Shown here in pieces: positions 1 through 6,872 of a stretch of DNA of 13,487 nt. The stretch lies in contig CBFHZM010000051.1 of assembly GCA_965660195.1 (NCBI GenBank), positions 1 through 13,487 on the forward strand, read 5' to 3'. Source of the stretch: JAYODZ01 sp965660195. GTDB lineage: Bacteria; Pseudomonadota; Alphaproteobacteria; RS24. Below the pieces are notes generated by a model. The model was not told where the DNA came from and made no database searches. It saw only the letters and a program-made list of their open reading frames with translations. Each line of letters opens with the position of its first letter. The stretch's first letter is position 1. Position numbers and translations under genes: made by a program.

Positions 1-703
1 CCAGGGCGCCGGATAAAATCAAATCACCGGCTTTTAAGGGGCGGCCGACAGCAAACATTTTTCGCGCCAGCCACAAGCAGGAGGTGAGAGGGTTACCGAG
101 ACAAGCCGCGCCGACGCCGCTTGAGACACTCTTGCCATTATGGTCGATTACCATTTTACAGCCGAGGTGATCAAAAGCGTCGAGCTTCACGGGGCGTGAT
201 CCCAGGACATAGAGGCCCGAGGAGGCATTATCGGCGATGGTGTCAGTGATACCAATTTTCCAATCGGCAATGCGCGAGTCGACAATCTCAATCGCCGCGA
301 CAGCATATTCAATCGCCGACAAAACCTCGGCCAGAGTGAGGCCTTCGCGATCAAGGTCTTTCGCCAAATAAAAAGCGATTTCGCCTTCAATGCGGGGTTG
401 CAAGAGATGGCTCATAGAAATTGTTTCGCCGTCGGCAAAGGCCATATCGGTAAACAGCATGCCGTAATCGGGTTGGTCGACGCCAAGCTGGGTTTGCACC
501 GCCTTCGACGTCACGCCAATTTTGCGCCCCGATAGCAATCGTCCCTCTTTCAGCCAACGTTCGGTATTGTTATTCTGAATTTGATAGGCTTCATCAATCG
601 TCATATCGTAGCGATCGCGTAGCGGGCCGATGGCCTGATGCGATGCATGCGCCTGATACAGCGCATCGGCTGCGGATTTTATATCTGCCGAAGTTAACGC
701 CAT
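1..703 (-). CDS. 2-keto-4-pentenoate hydratase (MhpD/DmpE/TesE-like), 3' part beyond the window
   Basis: The reading frame starts at the ATG at 703 and stays open to the left edge, giving 234 residues of a family that is usually 260-270 long, so only about the last 30 residues are missing. The family adds water to 2-hydroxy-dienoates made by meta-cleavage of catechols or steroid rings, in the cytoplasm. Visible marks are GRKIG (59-63), LGVDQPDYG (73-81), the E-x-E pair in QPRIEGEIA (E106, E108), E139 in AIEIVDSRIADW, DTIADNASSG (154-163) and the C-terminal GDLILSGAL. From memory of E. coli MhpD, these glutamates are the Mg ligands. The related decarboxylases (DmpH/XylI) share the fold, but the pattern looks closer to MhpD. 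It is third in the minus-strand block, 73 bp after the Rieske gene. AGGA lies 9 bases before the ATG. The exact substrate is unknown. Confidence 0.88.
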   Translation of the reverse strand, partial: MALTSADIKSAADALYQAHASHQAIGPLRDRYDMTIDEAYQIQNNNTERWLKEGRLLSGRKIGVTSKAVQTQLGVDQPDYGMLFTDMAFADGETISMSHLLQPRIEGEIAFYLAKDLDREGLTLAEVLSAIEYAVAAIEIVDSRIADWKIGITDTIADNASSGLYVLGSRPVKLDAFDHLGCKMVIDHNGKSVSSGVGAACLGNPLTSCLWLARKMFAVGRPLKAGDLILSGAL

Positions 704-731
704 TGTCTCATTCCTACCATTTCAGTTTCTT

Positions 732-750
732 CCGCGACGGTTGTCCGCGG
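732..750. other. small GC-rich inverted repeat between the Rieske and hydratase genes
   Basis: CCGCG (732-736) and CGCGG (746-750) are complementary around a 9-base loop in the 73-bp gap between two co-directional genes. No T-run follows, so it is unlikely to be a full terminator. It may be an mRNA-processing or attenuating hairpin, or chance. Confidence 0.3.
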
Positions 751-776
751 TAGTTTGCACGTAAGAGCATGCTGCT

Positions 777-1838
777 TTACTCAGCGGCGCTTTGGTCGCC
801 CTCCCACGGGTCGCGCTTGGTGCCTTTGGTGATCATTTTGCCATTTACCCTGGCTTGGAAGTCCTTGGCCTTGGCGCGTGGGTTGTAGAATTGTTGGTAC
901 CAGATGCGGGCTTTGCCAAAAGGCCCATCGCCAACCACTTGCATGATTTGTAGACAAGGGCGTTTATGCGCCCAAATGTCAAAATCTTGTAAAAAGGCTT
1001 GGCGGCTGCCGTCTTGATAGCCGCGCGCCATTTCGACGTCGTTGGTTTTCACCAATAAGGCGTGCCATGCTCGGACCGTTCCGTCTTCAACCGGGGTGTG
1101 GGTGATGAGCATGATGGACGGAAACGTACCTTCCATACGCGACATTAATATACCGGGGCCAGTATACCAGGTGTCATTGTATAAAATATCGTCGGCCAAG
1201 GTGCGGTGCCCCGCGGCCAGTCTTTGCCGCACGACATGATCTTGGAACTCGCTTTCAAAATATTCCATATCCTGCGAGCCGTGAATCGGAGCTAGGTGTG
1301 CCTTGTCGGTGATATTGTCAATGATTTCCTGCGGGTGACAATTTAAAACCCCGAGATGGTCAATCTGCCAATTTACCCAAGCGGCATCTTCCCATTCCGG
1401 CAGCGCCGGTAGATCATAATCAGGGGTGCCATTTTCTTCATCGTTCCACACAAAGACGCAACCGCCCCATTCGGCAACGGGCCAGCTCTTGATGCAGGCT
1501 TTTTCGGGGATCGGCGCCGGTGAATAGGGGATTTCATCGCATTTGCCATCGGCGTTAAAGCGCCATCCGTGATAGGGGCAGCGAATGCCATCGCCATCAA
1601 TTTGCTTGCCGTCGAGCACGACATATGACGTTTCGTTTTTAGCTAAATGTGTACCCATGTGTGGGCAATATGCTTCCATCACGACGACGCGACCGCTCTC
1701 GCCGCGATACATAACGAGGTCTTGGCCGAAATAACGCAAGGCAGTCGGCTTGCCGGTTGCTTCGCTACTCTCGGCAACCATGAACCAACCACGCGGAAAG
1801 GTAAATTCACCAAGTCCATAATCTTGTGTTGTCGTCAT
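777..1838 (-). CDS. Rieske [2Fe-2S] non-heme iron oxygenase, oxygenase component (KshA-like class)
   Basis: A protein of 353 residues. The N-terminal Rieske domain has cluster ligands C58-P-H60 and C87-PY-H90 followed by GWRF. The catalytic domain has NITDKAHLAPIH (175-186) with likely Fe(II) ligands H181 and H186, N175/D178 as the bridging acidic/amide region, and D285 in QDFDIW as third ligand. Such proteins insert O2 into C-H bonds or aromatic rings using electrons from a separate reductase, which is not in this window. The size and the H181/H186 positions recall 3-ketosteroid 9-alpha-hydroxylase (KshA), but that does not fix the substrate. The 26 residues between H60 and C87 exceed the usual 15-17. 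AAGGAG sits 8 bases before the ATG. It lies 37 bp behind the Fe-S OYE gene, probably in one transcript with it. Confidence 0.9.
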   Translation of the reverse strand: MTTTQDYGLGEFTFPRGWFMVAESSEATGKPTALRYFGQDLVMYRGESGRVVVMEAYCPHMGTHLAKNETSYVVLDGKQIDGDGIRCPYHGWRFNADGKCDEIPYSPAPIPEKACIKSWPVAEWGGCVFVWNDEENGTPDYDLPALPEWEDAAWVNWQIDHLGVLNCHPQEIIDNITDKAHLAPIHGSQDMEYFESEFQDHVVRQRLAAGHRTLADDILYNDTWYTGPGILMSRMEGTFPSIMLITHTPVEDGTVRAWHALLVKTNDVEMARGYQDGSRQAFLQDFDIWAHKRPCLQIMQVVGDGPFGKARIWYQQFYNPRAKAKDFQARVNGKMITKGTKRDPWEGDQSAAE

Positions 1839-1875
1839 TGATTATACTCCTTCGCTATCTTATCCGTTCGACGGA

Positions 1876-3099
1876 TTAAGCTGCTTGATCCTGCTCTAGT
1901 TCCCGCCGCCGTGGACAAATCACACCTTCATCGCCATCAATATGGGCGACACAACGATTGCAGGTAATGCAACCGCTTTCGGTTTGGGCGCCGCTGGCAT
2001 AGAGATTTGGTAAATCAGGGTCATGGATCAGCGTCCGCCCTAAAACGATAGCATCAAACCCCTCGGCAATTACAGTCTCATAACTTGCTAAGGATTTAAT
2101 GCCGCCGACGAGGCCGATTGGCATTTTAAGAGCTTTACGAAAGCGACGGGCTTTCTCTAGGAAATACATTTCTTGAAACGGCATATCGGGGAAATTGCGT
2201 GCCGCCAAGGAGTAAACCAGACGGCCAACAATGTTTTTTTGCTGCTCGATTAATGGCTTAATGAAGGAGGGGCCGCGGAAGAAGAACATCGGGTTTTTCG
2301 AGCTAAAGCCGCCCGTCAGCACCAGCATGGTTGCTGCGCCATCGGCCTCGATCATTTTGGCTACTTCTAACGCTTCGTCAGTTTCAAGGCCGCCCTTAAA
2401 GCCGTCCTCAACATTGAGCTTGACGATAATCGGCACCTCGGTGCCGATGCACTCGCGGACTTTCTGAATGGCCAGTCGGCCGAAGCGTGCGCGGTTCTCA
2501 ATCGACCCACCCCATTGATCTTTGCGTTTGTTGACGGCGGGACAGAGGAACTGGCTGAACAAATAACCGTGGCCCATATGCAATTCGATAATGTCGAAAC
2601 CGGCTTCAACGGCGCGCTGGGCGGCGTTACCATAGTCATCGATAATTCTCATAATTTCGGCGTCTCGCAACGGGCGCGTGAAAGGAATACCGCTGAACAT
2701 TCCATAGGGGTTAAGGCCCCATTTAGCTCCCAGTGCAAATGGTTTGCTCGATAATCGTGAGAATTTGGTCTGAGTACCGCAATGCGCCAATTGGATGGAG
2801 GCAGCGGCACCATGACGTTTGATGCGCGCGGTAATTTTTTTCAATTGAGCGATGACGGCGTCTTCTTGCATGCACATTTGGTCGTCGAAAGTTCGCGCGT
2901 CTTGGTTCACAGCGCCATAAGCAACCGTAACGATACCACTCCCGCCCGCGGCAAACTTTTCATGGAAATTGCCAAGCTTTTCACCGGGGTCGCCGCCTTT
3001 GGTCAGCCCCTCAAAGGTTGCGGCTTTGATGATCCGATTCTTCAGCTTTAAATTGCCGAGTTTCCAGACTTTGAATGATTCTGGTTTTTTGCGTGCCAT
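1876..3099 (-). CDS. NADH:flavin oxidoreductase, old yellow enzyme family with C-terminal Fe-S cysteine motif
   Basis: A 407-residue TIM-barrel flavoprotein of the 2,4-dienoyl-CoA reductase/BaiCD-like branch of old yellow enzymes. These reduce or form C=C bonds next to a carbonyl with FMN. Visible marks are KNRIIKAAT near the N terminus, QLAHCG (about 104-109), the substrate-binding pair in ELHMGHGYL (H174, H177, Y179), GGSIENRARF (197-206) and GLVGGI/VLGRTLIHDPDL of the phosphate-binding end. The tail carries C377-IT-C380-NR-C383 and, after 11 residues, C395, resembling the 4Fe-4S site of FadH/TMADH. The C-terminal FAD/NAD(P)H domain of FadH, BaiCD and BaiH (over 600 residues) is absent. I chose the ATG at 3099 because GGGGG lies 5 bases upstream; an in-frame GTG at 3111 has no good ribosome site. 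It heads the minus-strand block. Substrate unknown. Confidence 0.88.
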   Translation of the reverse strand: MARKKPESFKVWKLGNLKLKNRIIKAATFEGLTKGGDPGEKLGNFHEKFAAGGSGIVTVAYGAVNQDARTFDDQMCMQEDAVIAQLKKITARIKRHGAAASIQLAHCGTQTKFSRLSSKPFALGAKWGLNPYGMFSGIPFTRPLRDAEIMRIIDDYGNAAQRAVEAGFDIIELHMGHGYLFSQFLCPAVNKRKDQWGGSIENRARFGRLAIQKVRECIGTEVPIIVKLNVEDGFKGGLETDEALEVAKMIEADGAATMLVLTGGFSSKNPMFFFRGPSFIKPLIEQQKNIVGRLVYSLAARNFPDMPFQEMYFLEKARRFRKALKMPIGLVGGIKSLASYETVIAEGFDAIVLGRTLIHDPDLPNLYASGAQTESGCITCNRCVAHIDGDEGVICPRRRELEQDQAA

Positions 3100-3113
3100 A
3101 ATTGCCCCCACAA

Positions 3114-3124
3114 GGTTTTACGCA
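3114..3124 (+). promoter_or_regulatory. candidate operator, GGTTTTACGCA copy 1
   Basis: GGTTTTACGCA ends against the proposed -10 of the minus-strand OYE gene and lies exactly 14 bases before its ATG. The same 11-mer occurs at 13205-13215 with the same spacing to its gene. The regulator is not identified. Confidence 0.5.
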
Positions 3125-3151
3125 GTATATAAGGATCGGGAAAAAAGTCTA
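3124..3151 (-). promoter_or_regulatory. candidate promoter of the minus-strand OYE-Rieske-hydratase block
   Basis: On the minus strand TAGACT (3151-3146, four of six matches to TTGACA) is followed after 16 bases by TATACT (3129-3124). The -10 touches the GGTTTTACGCA element, so a protein bound there would block polymerase. Recognised by eye, not mapped. Confidence 0.4.
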
Positions 3152-3185
3152 TAAATATACGAAAAGTTGCATAAATTATTACAAA

Positions 3186-3216
3186 TTGTACGAATTGCGC
3201 AGAATTAATCTATAAT
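3186..3216 (+). promoter_or_regulatory. candidate promoter for the MFS-SDR-MFS block
   Basis: A perfect TATAAT at 3211-3216 has TTGTAC at 3186-3191 with a 19-base spacer, which is longer than ideal, so the -35 is doubtful. A TACGCA motif begins 3 bases after the -10. The transcript would have a leader of about 145 bases before the ATG at 3370. Confidence 0.4.
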
Positions 3217-3225
3217 TATTACGCA
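3216..3225 (+). promoter_or_regulatory. candidate operator, TTATTACGCA
   Basis: Second copy of the TACGCA core in the same intergenic region, placed over the expected start of the plus-strand transcript, 101 bp from copy 1. Flanks are AT-rich (TATAAT before, ATATA after). Confidence 0.45.
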
Positions 3226-3369
3226 ATATAGGTCATAATCGAAGCTGTCTGAAGGCTCGGGATTTCCTCTATTGCCGTGTTCAAGGTGGCGGTGTCAGCT
3301 GTTGTGGTTCAGCTGTCTGAGGATTACAGTCCGTAGCGCAAAGTGGATTTGATGTTCAAGGGGGGTAGC

Positions 3370-4686
3370 ATGAGCGATCAAAATTCTGAGGTAGCGCCAT
3401 CGCGTTTTTACGCTTGGTATGTGCTTATCATTCTCATGTTGCTGTACATGCTCAACCTAGCCGACCGCTGGGTTGCCTCGGGACTTCTCGAGTTGATTAA
3501 GCAGGATTTCGAGGTTTCCGATAGCTATATGGGGCTCTTAGTCGGCCCCGCCTTCGCGATGATCTACACTTTTCTCGCTGTACCGATTGCTCGTTTGGCC
3601 GACCGCTATAATCGCGTCCGCATTATCGTAACGGGGGCCGTGATTTGGAGCATTTTTACTGTTCTCTCTGGTTACGCATCGACGCCGGGGGTTTTTGCGT
3701 TCGCGCGGATTGGTGTCGGCGTTGGCGAGGCGGCCTTTATTGCCCCGACGATGTCAATTCTGGCTGATTATTTTCCACCGCGGCGTCGGGCTCTGGCGCT
3801 CGCTGTTCTAAATTTCGGCGTCTATTTTGGCCAAATCCTCGGTCTATCGGGCGGCGCCGCCATTGCTGCTGCTTATGACTGGCACATGGCCTTTTATGTT
3901 TTGGGTGCGCCTGGTATTGCGCTTGGCATTTTAACCTTGATCTCGGTTCGCGAGCCGGCGCGTGGGCGGCTCGATGCCGGCAATGTTGCCGACGCGCGTA
4001 ATCCCTTGTCCTTTGGGCAAACGTGGCGCCTGCTGTGGAGCAAGCGCTCTTTTGTTTTCATGTTTTTCGGCTCGGCCTTTAGTGGCCTTGCGGGCTATGG
4101 CTTCGGGGTTTGGGCGCCGACCTTATTCGCGCGCGCCTTCGATCTGTCAATTTTAGAGGCGAATACGCGCTATGGACTAACGGCCGTCATCTTTGGCTTA
4201 TCGGGCGCGGTGATTGTCGGAACGATATGCGATCGCTTGGCACAACGCGACGCGCGCTGGCCGCTGCGACTGGCAGCGATCGGGGTCTTGGCGTCCATGC
4301 TGTCGATGATTGGTATTTGCTTGGCGCCGAATATTAATGTTGCCACCGCGCTTGTTGTCGCCGGCGGGCTCACCGGTGGGGGCTGGGTCGTTGCAACGCA
4401 AGCCGCTTTGCAAGATATTCTTCCCGCGCAATTGCGTGCCATTGGCACTTCACTCTGGGGCTTTAGCATGGTCTTTGGCGGCATGGTGATTGGCGTTCAA
4501 GTCACCGGTTTGCTGACGGATTATTTTACGGCTGAATTTGGCGCGCAAGCGATCCGGTATGCTCTCATACTGGTTTTGCTGGCTTGCGTTCCAGGTTTCT
4601 TCTGCTTGCTGTGGGCATCGCGGACGCAAGTTGAAGACACGCGTGAATTTCTCCAGCAGGTGACGGCGGGTGAGGGCAAGGCGTAA
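3370..4686 (+). CDS. MFS transporter, spinster-like family
   Basis: A 438-residue major facilitator with about 12 hydrophobic segments. The first follows a short cytoplasmic N terminus, with YMLNLADRW at its end. The loop 2-3 signature is ARLADRYNRVR (about 74-84). FARIGVGVGEAAFIAP (about 111-126) and ADYFPPRRRALALA match the spinster-like group often found in bacterial steroid and aromatic catabolic clusters. It likely moves a small hydrophobic or acidic compound across the inner membrane; direction and substrate cannot be read. The start is taken at 3370 because AAGGGGGG lies 4 bases upstream; an in-frame GTG at 3343 and ATG at 3352 would add up to 9 residues but lack a clear ribosome site. 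First gene of a plus-strand block, divergent from the OYE gene. Confidence 0.88.
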   Translation: MSDQNSEVAPSRFYAWYVLIILMLLYMLNLADRWVASGLLELIKQDFEVSDSYMGLLVGPAFAMIYTFLAVPIARLADRYNRVRIIVTGAVIWSIFTVLSGYASTPGVFAFARIGVGVGEAAFIAPTMSILADYFPPRRRALALAVLNFGVYFGQILGLSGGAAIAAAYDWHMAFYVLGAPGIALGILTLISVREPARGRLDAGNVADARNPLSFGQTWRLLWSKRSFVFMFFGSAFSGLAGYGFGVWAPTLFARAFDLSILEANTRYGLTAVIFGLSGAVIVGTICDRLAQRDARWPLRLAAIGVLASMLSMIGICLAPNINVATALVVAGGLTGGGWVVATQAALQDILPAQLRAIGTSLWGFSMVFGGMVIGVQVTGLLTDYFTAEFGAQAIRYALILVLLACVPGFFCLLWASRTQVEDTREFLQQVTAGEGKA

Positions 4687-4758
4687 AGTAGCTTTGCCCC
4701 AGTGCAGGCGCGCGGCGTCGTGTAAAAATATCATCGATGACAAGGAGAGGATAGGACA

Positions 4759-5637
4759 ATGAAAGAACCAAAAGTTGCTCTGGTGACGGGCGCGAGCCGA
4801 GGCGCTGGTAAGGGTATCGCCCTTGGCTTAGGCAAAAAGGGTATGACGGTCTATGTAACAGGCCGGAGCACACAAACCGGTCAGGTAAAAAATTGGGATG
4901 GCACGCCTCTTCCTGGGACTGTCGCTGAGAGCGCAGCTGAAATCACCGCCGCTGGCGGCACCGGCATTGCCGTCATGTGTGACCATACTGACGACGCGCA
5001 AGTCGCGGCTTTGTTTCAGCAAATTCAAGATGAGCAGGCAGGGCTCGATATTTTGGTCAATAACGCAGCTTTTATTCATCATGAATTGATTGCGCAAAAA
5101 CCTTTCTGGGAAAAAGAATTATCGGCCCAAGGTATCATGGATGTAGGTTTGCGCTCGGCCTATGTCGCGAGTTGGCACGCCGCCCAGATCATGGCGAAGC
5201 AGAAATCCGGCGTGATTGCGATGGGGTCGAGCTTTGGCGCCAGCTGCTATATGCACGGTCCTGCCTATGGCGCACAGAAAGCGGGTCTCGATAAAATGGC
5301 GCATGATATGGCGGTTGATCTCAAGCCTTTCAATGTGACGGCGGTTTCTTTGTGGATGGGACCACTGATCACCGAGCGCGCTTTGATCGCGGCCGAGGTG
5401 CATCCCGAGCAGTATAAAGAATTCATTGCAACGGCAGAAACACCCCAATTCATTGCCGACATTGTCTATGCTATTGCGACAGATCCCAAAGCGTCAGAGA
5501 TTTCGGGGCACACATTGATCACCGCCGAGGTGGCGCGCGATCGCTACGCCATTACTGATCGCGATGGACAGCAACCGCCTTCCTATCGTGAGGCGCTGGG
5601 GTCTCCCAACCCGCCCAATCCGGCGATTGTTTATTAG
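4759..5637 (+). CDS. SDR family NAD(P)-dependent oxidoreductase, DHRS1-like
   Basis: 292 residues with a full Rossmann set: TGASRGAG (10-17) for the dinucleotide, NNAA (101-104), S157/S158 in MGSSFGA, and Y170-GAQ-K174. It likely interconverts an alcohol and a ketone with NAD(P)H in the cytoplasm. The sequence runs longer than the classical 250-residue SDR. It has an insertion after TGRS (about 38-53) and a C-terminal extension of about 40 residues ending in a proline-rich tail. The pattern FW...VGLRS.Y...... and SLWMGPLITE resembles the DHRS1 subgroup rather than FabG-like SDRs. GGAGAGG precedes the ATG. It follows the MFS gene by 72 bp and is 8 bp ahead of the second MFS gene. The true substrate is unknown. 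Confidence 0.88.
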   Translation: MKEPKVALVTGASRGAGKGIALGLGKKGMTVYVTGRSTQTGQVKNWDGTPLPGTVAESAAEITAAGGTGIAVMCDHTDDAQVAALFQQIQDEQAGLDILVNNAAFIHHELIAQKPFWEKELSAQGIMDVGLRSAYVASWHAAQIMAKQKSGVIAMGSSFGASCYMHGPAYGAQKAGLDKMAHDMAVDLKPFNVTAVSLWMGPLITERALIAAEVHPEQYKEFIATAETPQFIADIVYAIATDPKASEISGHTLITAEVARDRYAITDRDGQQPPSYREALGSPNPPNPAIVY

Positions 5638-5645
5638 AGGTTAAA

Positions 5646-6785
5646 ATGTCTAACGTGTTGATGACGATTGTTGCCGTTTCACTGGTCTCGGCAATTGGTG
5701 GGCTTGTGTTCAATACCATGCCGCTCATGCTCAGCAGTGCAGCGCAAGGTCTGGGACTGGGGGAGGTCGAGCTTGGTTTTCTCTATTCGAGCACGGGGCT
5801 GGGCTACTTGGCGGGAACGCTCTCGGGGCCTCTCTGGGTTGATCGCTTTAGCTGGCGCAAATCAGCAACTGTGATTTGCCTGTTGGCGGTGTCGTCATTT
5901 GTCGCTTCGGCGCATGTTAGCGGCGCTTCGCTTTATGTGACGTGGATTGCCTTCGGCTTTTTTTGTGCTCTGATGCACGCGCTGACAATGCGAATTTTGG
6001 CTGACATGCCGAACCCAGAGCAGGCCTTTGGGATGCGCCTGAGTATCGAGTTGATCACCATATCTGTGATCTTATTCGTCCTGCCGATTGTTTTGATTGC
6101 CGCTTATGGCTATCAAGGGGCGGCTTATGGCCTCGCGTCTTCAGTGCTCATTCTGGCGCTCGGCATATTGATGATGCCATCGGCACCAGCGCATGACGGT
6201 CGTAGCGAAGAGGTCATCGCCAGCTATCCGAGCTGGCAAGCAGCCAAACATGCATGGCTGGCCGTCTTGTTTTTTACCGTCTACCTCACGGCTAATGTTG
6301 GCATGTGGGGGTTTCTCGCCACGATCGGACAAAAATTTGCTCCGTCGGGTGAGCAAATCGGAACGATGTTCTCGGTGTTGAAATTGTTGGGTGGCCTGGC
6401 AGGTTTTCTCGGCGCGCTTTTGGGCATCAGGCTCGGGTTTAAACGCACGCATGTTTATTGCTACGCCATTTTGGTGCTCGGTGTTTTCGGCCTGTGGCAA
6501 GCCCAGAGCTTCACGCAGTTTATGGTTGCTGCGTGGGTTTGGGAGTTCGGCTTTACGCTCGGCTGCTTATATCAAACCGCAGCAATCGCACGTTTTGACC
6601 CGAGCAATAAATTGGTTGTTTTAGTAACGACAGCGTTCGGCATAAGCATATTAACAGGCGGCGGGTTAGCGGGCGCGGTGATGGAGCATGCTGGCGCTGT
6701 ACCGCTTTATGGCGCTGTACTTTTGTGCTCGCTGGTCCAGCTGATTTATTATCTGCAAGGCCCCTCGGTTGAGGCCGAAGCCTAA
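5646..6785 (+). CDS. MFS transporter (second, unrelated subgroup)
   Basis: A 379-residue membrane protein with about 12 hydrophobic segments (roughly 5-29, 43-65, 75-92, 94-118, 131-151, 157-179, 203-224, 238-263, 270-289, 291-314, 323-346, 350-369). The central cytoplasmic loop at about 180-202 separates two six-helix halves. The position of MFS motif A holds VDRFSWRKS (65-73), a degenerate form. It is shorter than the spinster-like carrier at 3370 and shows no specific likeness to it, so it is not a recent duplicate. The start has TTAGAGG 5 bases upstream, overlapping the stop of the SDR gene, which suggests coupled translation. It is the last gene before a terminator. Substrate unknown; import of a pathway compound or export of an intermediate are both possible. 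Confidence 0.85.
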   Translation: MSNVLMTIVAVSLVSAIGGLVFNTMPLMLSSAAQGLGLGEVELGFLYSSTGLGYLAGTLSGPLWVDRFSWRKSATVICLLAVSSFVASAHVSGASLYVTWIAFGFFCALMHALTMRILADMPNPEQAFGMRLSIELITISVILFVLPIVLIAAYGYQGAAYGLASSVLILALGILMMPSAPAHDGRSEEVIASYPSWQAAKHAWLAVLFFTVYLTANVGMWGFLATIGQKFAPSGEQIGTMFSVLKLLGGLAGFLGALLGIRLGFKRTHVYCYAILVLGVFGLWQAQSFTQFMVAAWVWEFGFTLGCLYQTAAIARFDPSNKLVVLVTTAFGISILTGGGLAGAVMEHAGAVPLYGAVLLCSLVQLIYYLQGPSVEAEA

Positions 6786-6816
6786 GTCTTAAACAGCCTC
6801 ACAGGATATGGATACT

Positions 6817-6848
6817 AAAAAAGGCGGCGAGATGAACTCGCCGCCTTT
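6817..6848. terminator. bidirectional Rho-independent terminator
   Basis: AAAGGCGGCGAG (6820-6831) pairs perfectly with CTCGCCGCCTTT (6837-6848) around a 5-base loop. On the minus strand the stem ends in TTTTTT (6822-6817). On the plus strand it ends in TTTCTATT. It lies between the convergent ends of the second MFS gene (6785) and the TonB receptor gene (6873), so it probably serves both, best for the receptor transcript. Confidence 0.88.
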
Positions 6849-6872
6849 CTATTAACCGTATCGGTTTTGAGA

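Noticed and set aside
187..390. A 67-codon minus-strand frame at the left edge
   Set aside because: The true frame here is the hydratase, which matches its family throughout 1-703; this frame is an out-of-phase shadow.
777..1838. Naming the Rieske gene kshA and the cluster a steroid 9-alpha-hydroxylation locus
   Set aside because: Ligand positions resemble KshA, but the ligand spacing differs, no reductase is present, and substrate cannot be read from the motifs.
4731..4740. Ten-base palindrome TCATCGATGA just before the SDR ribosome site
   Set aside because: Single short palindrome inside an operon gap, not repeated elsewhere; likely chance.
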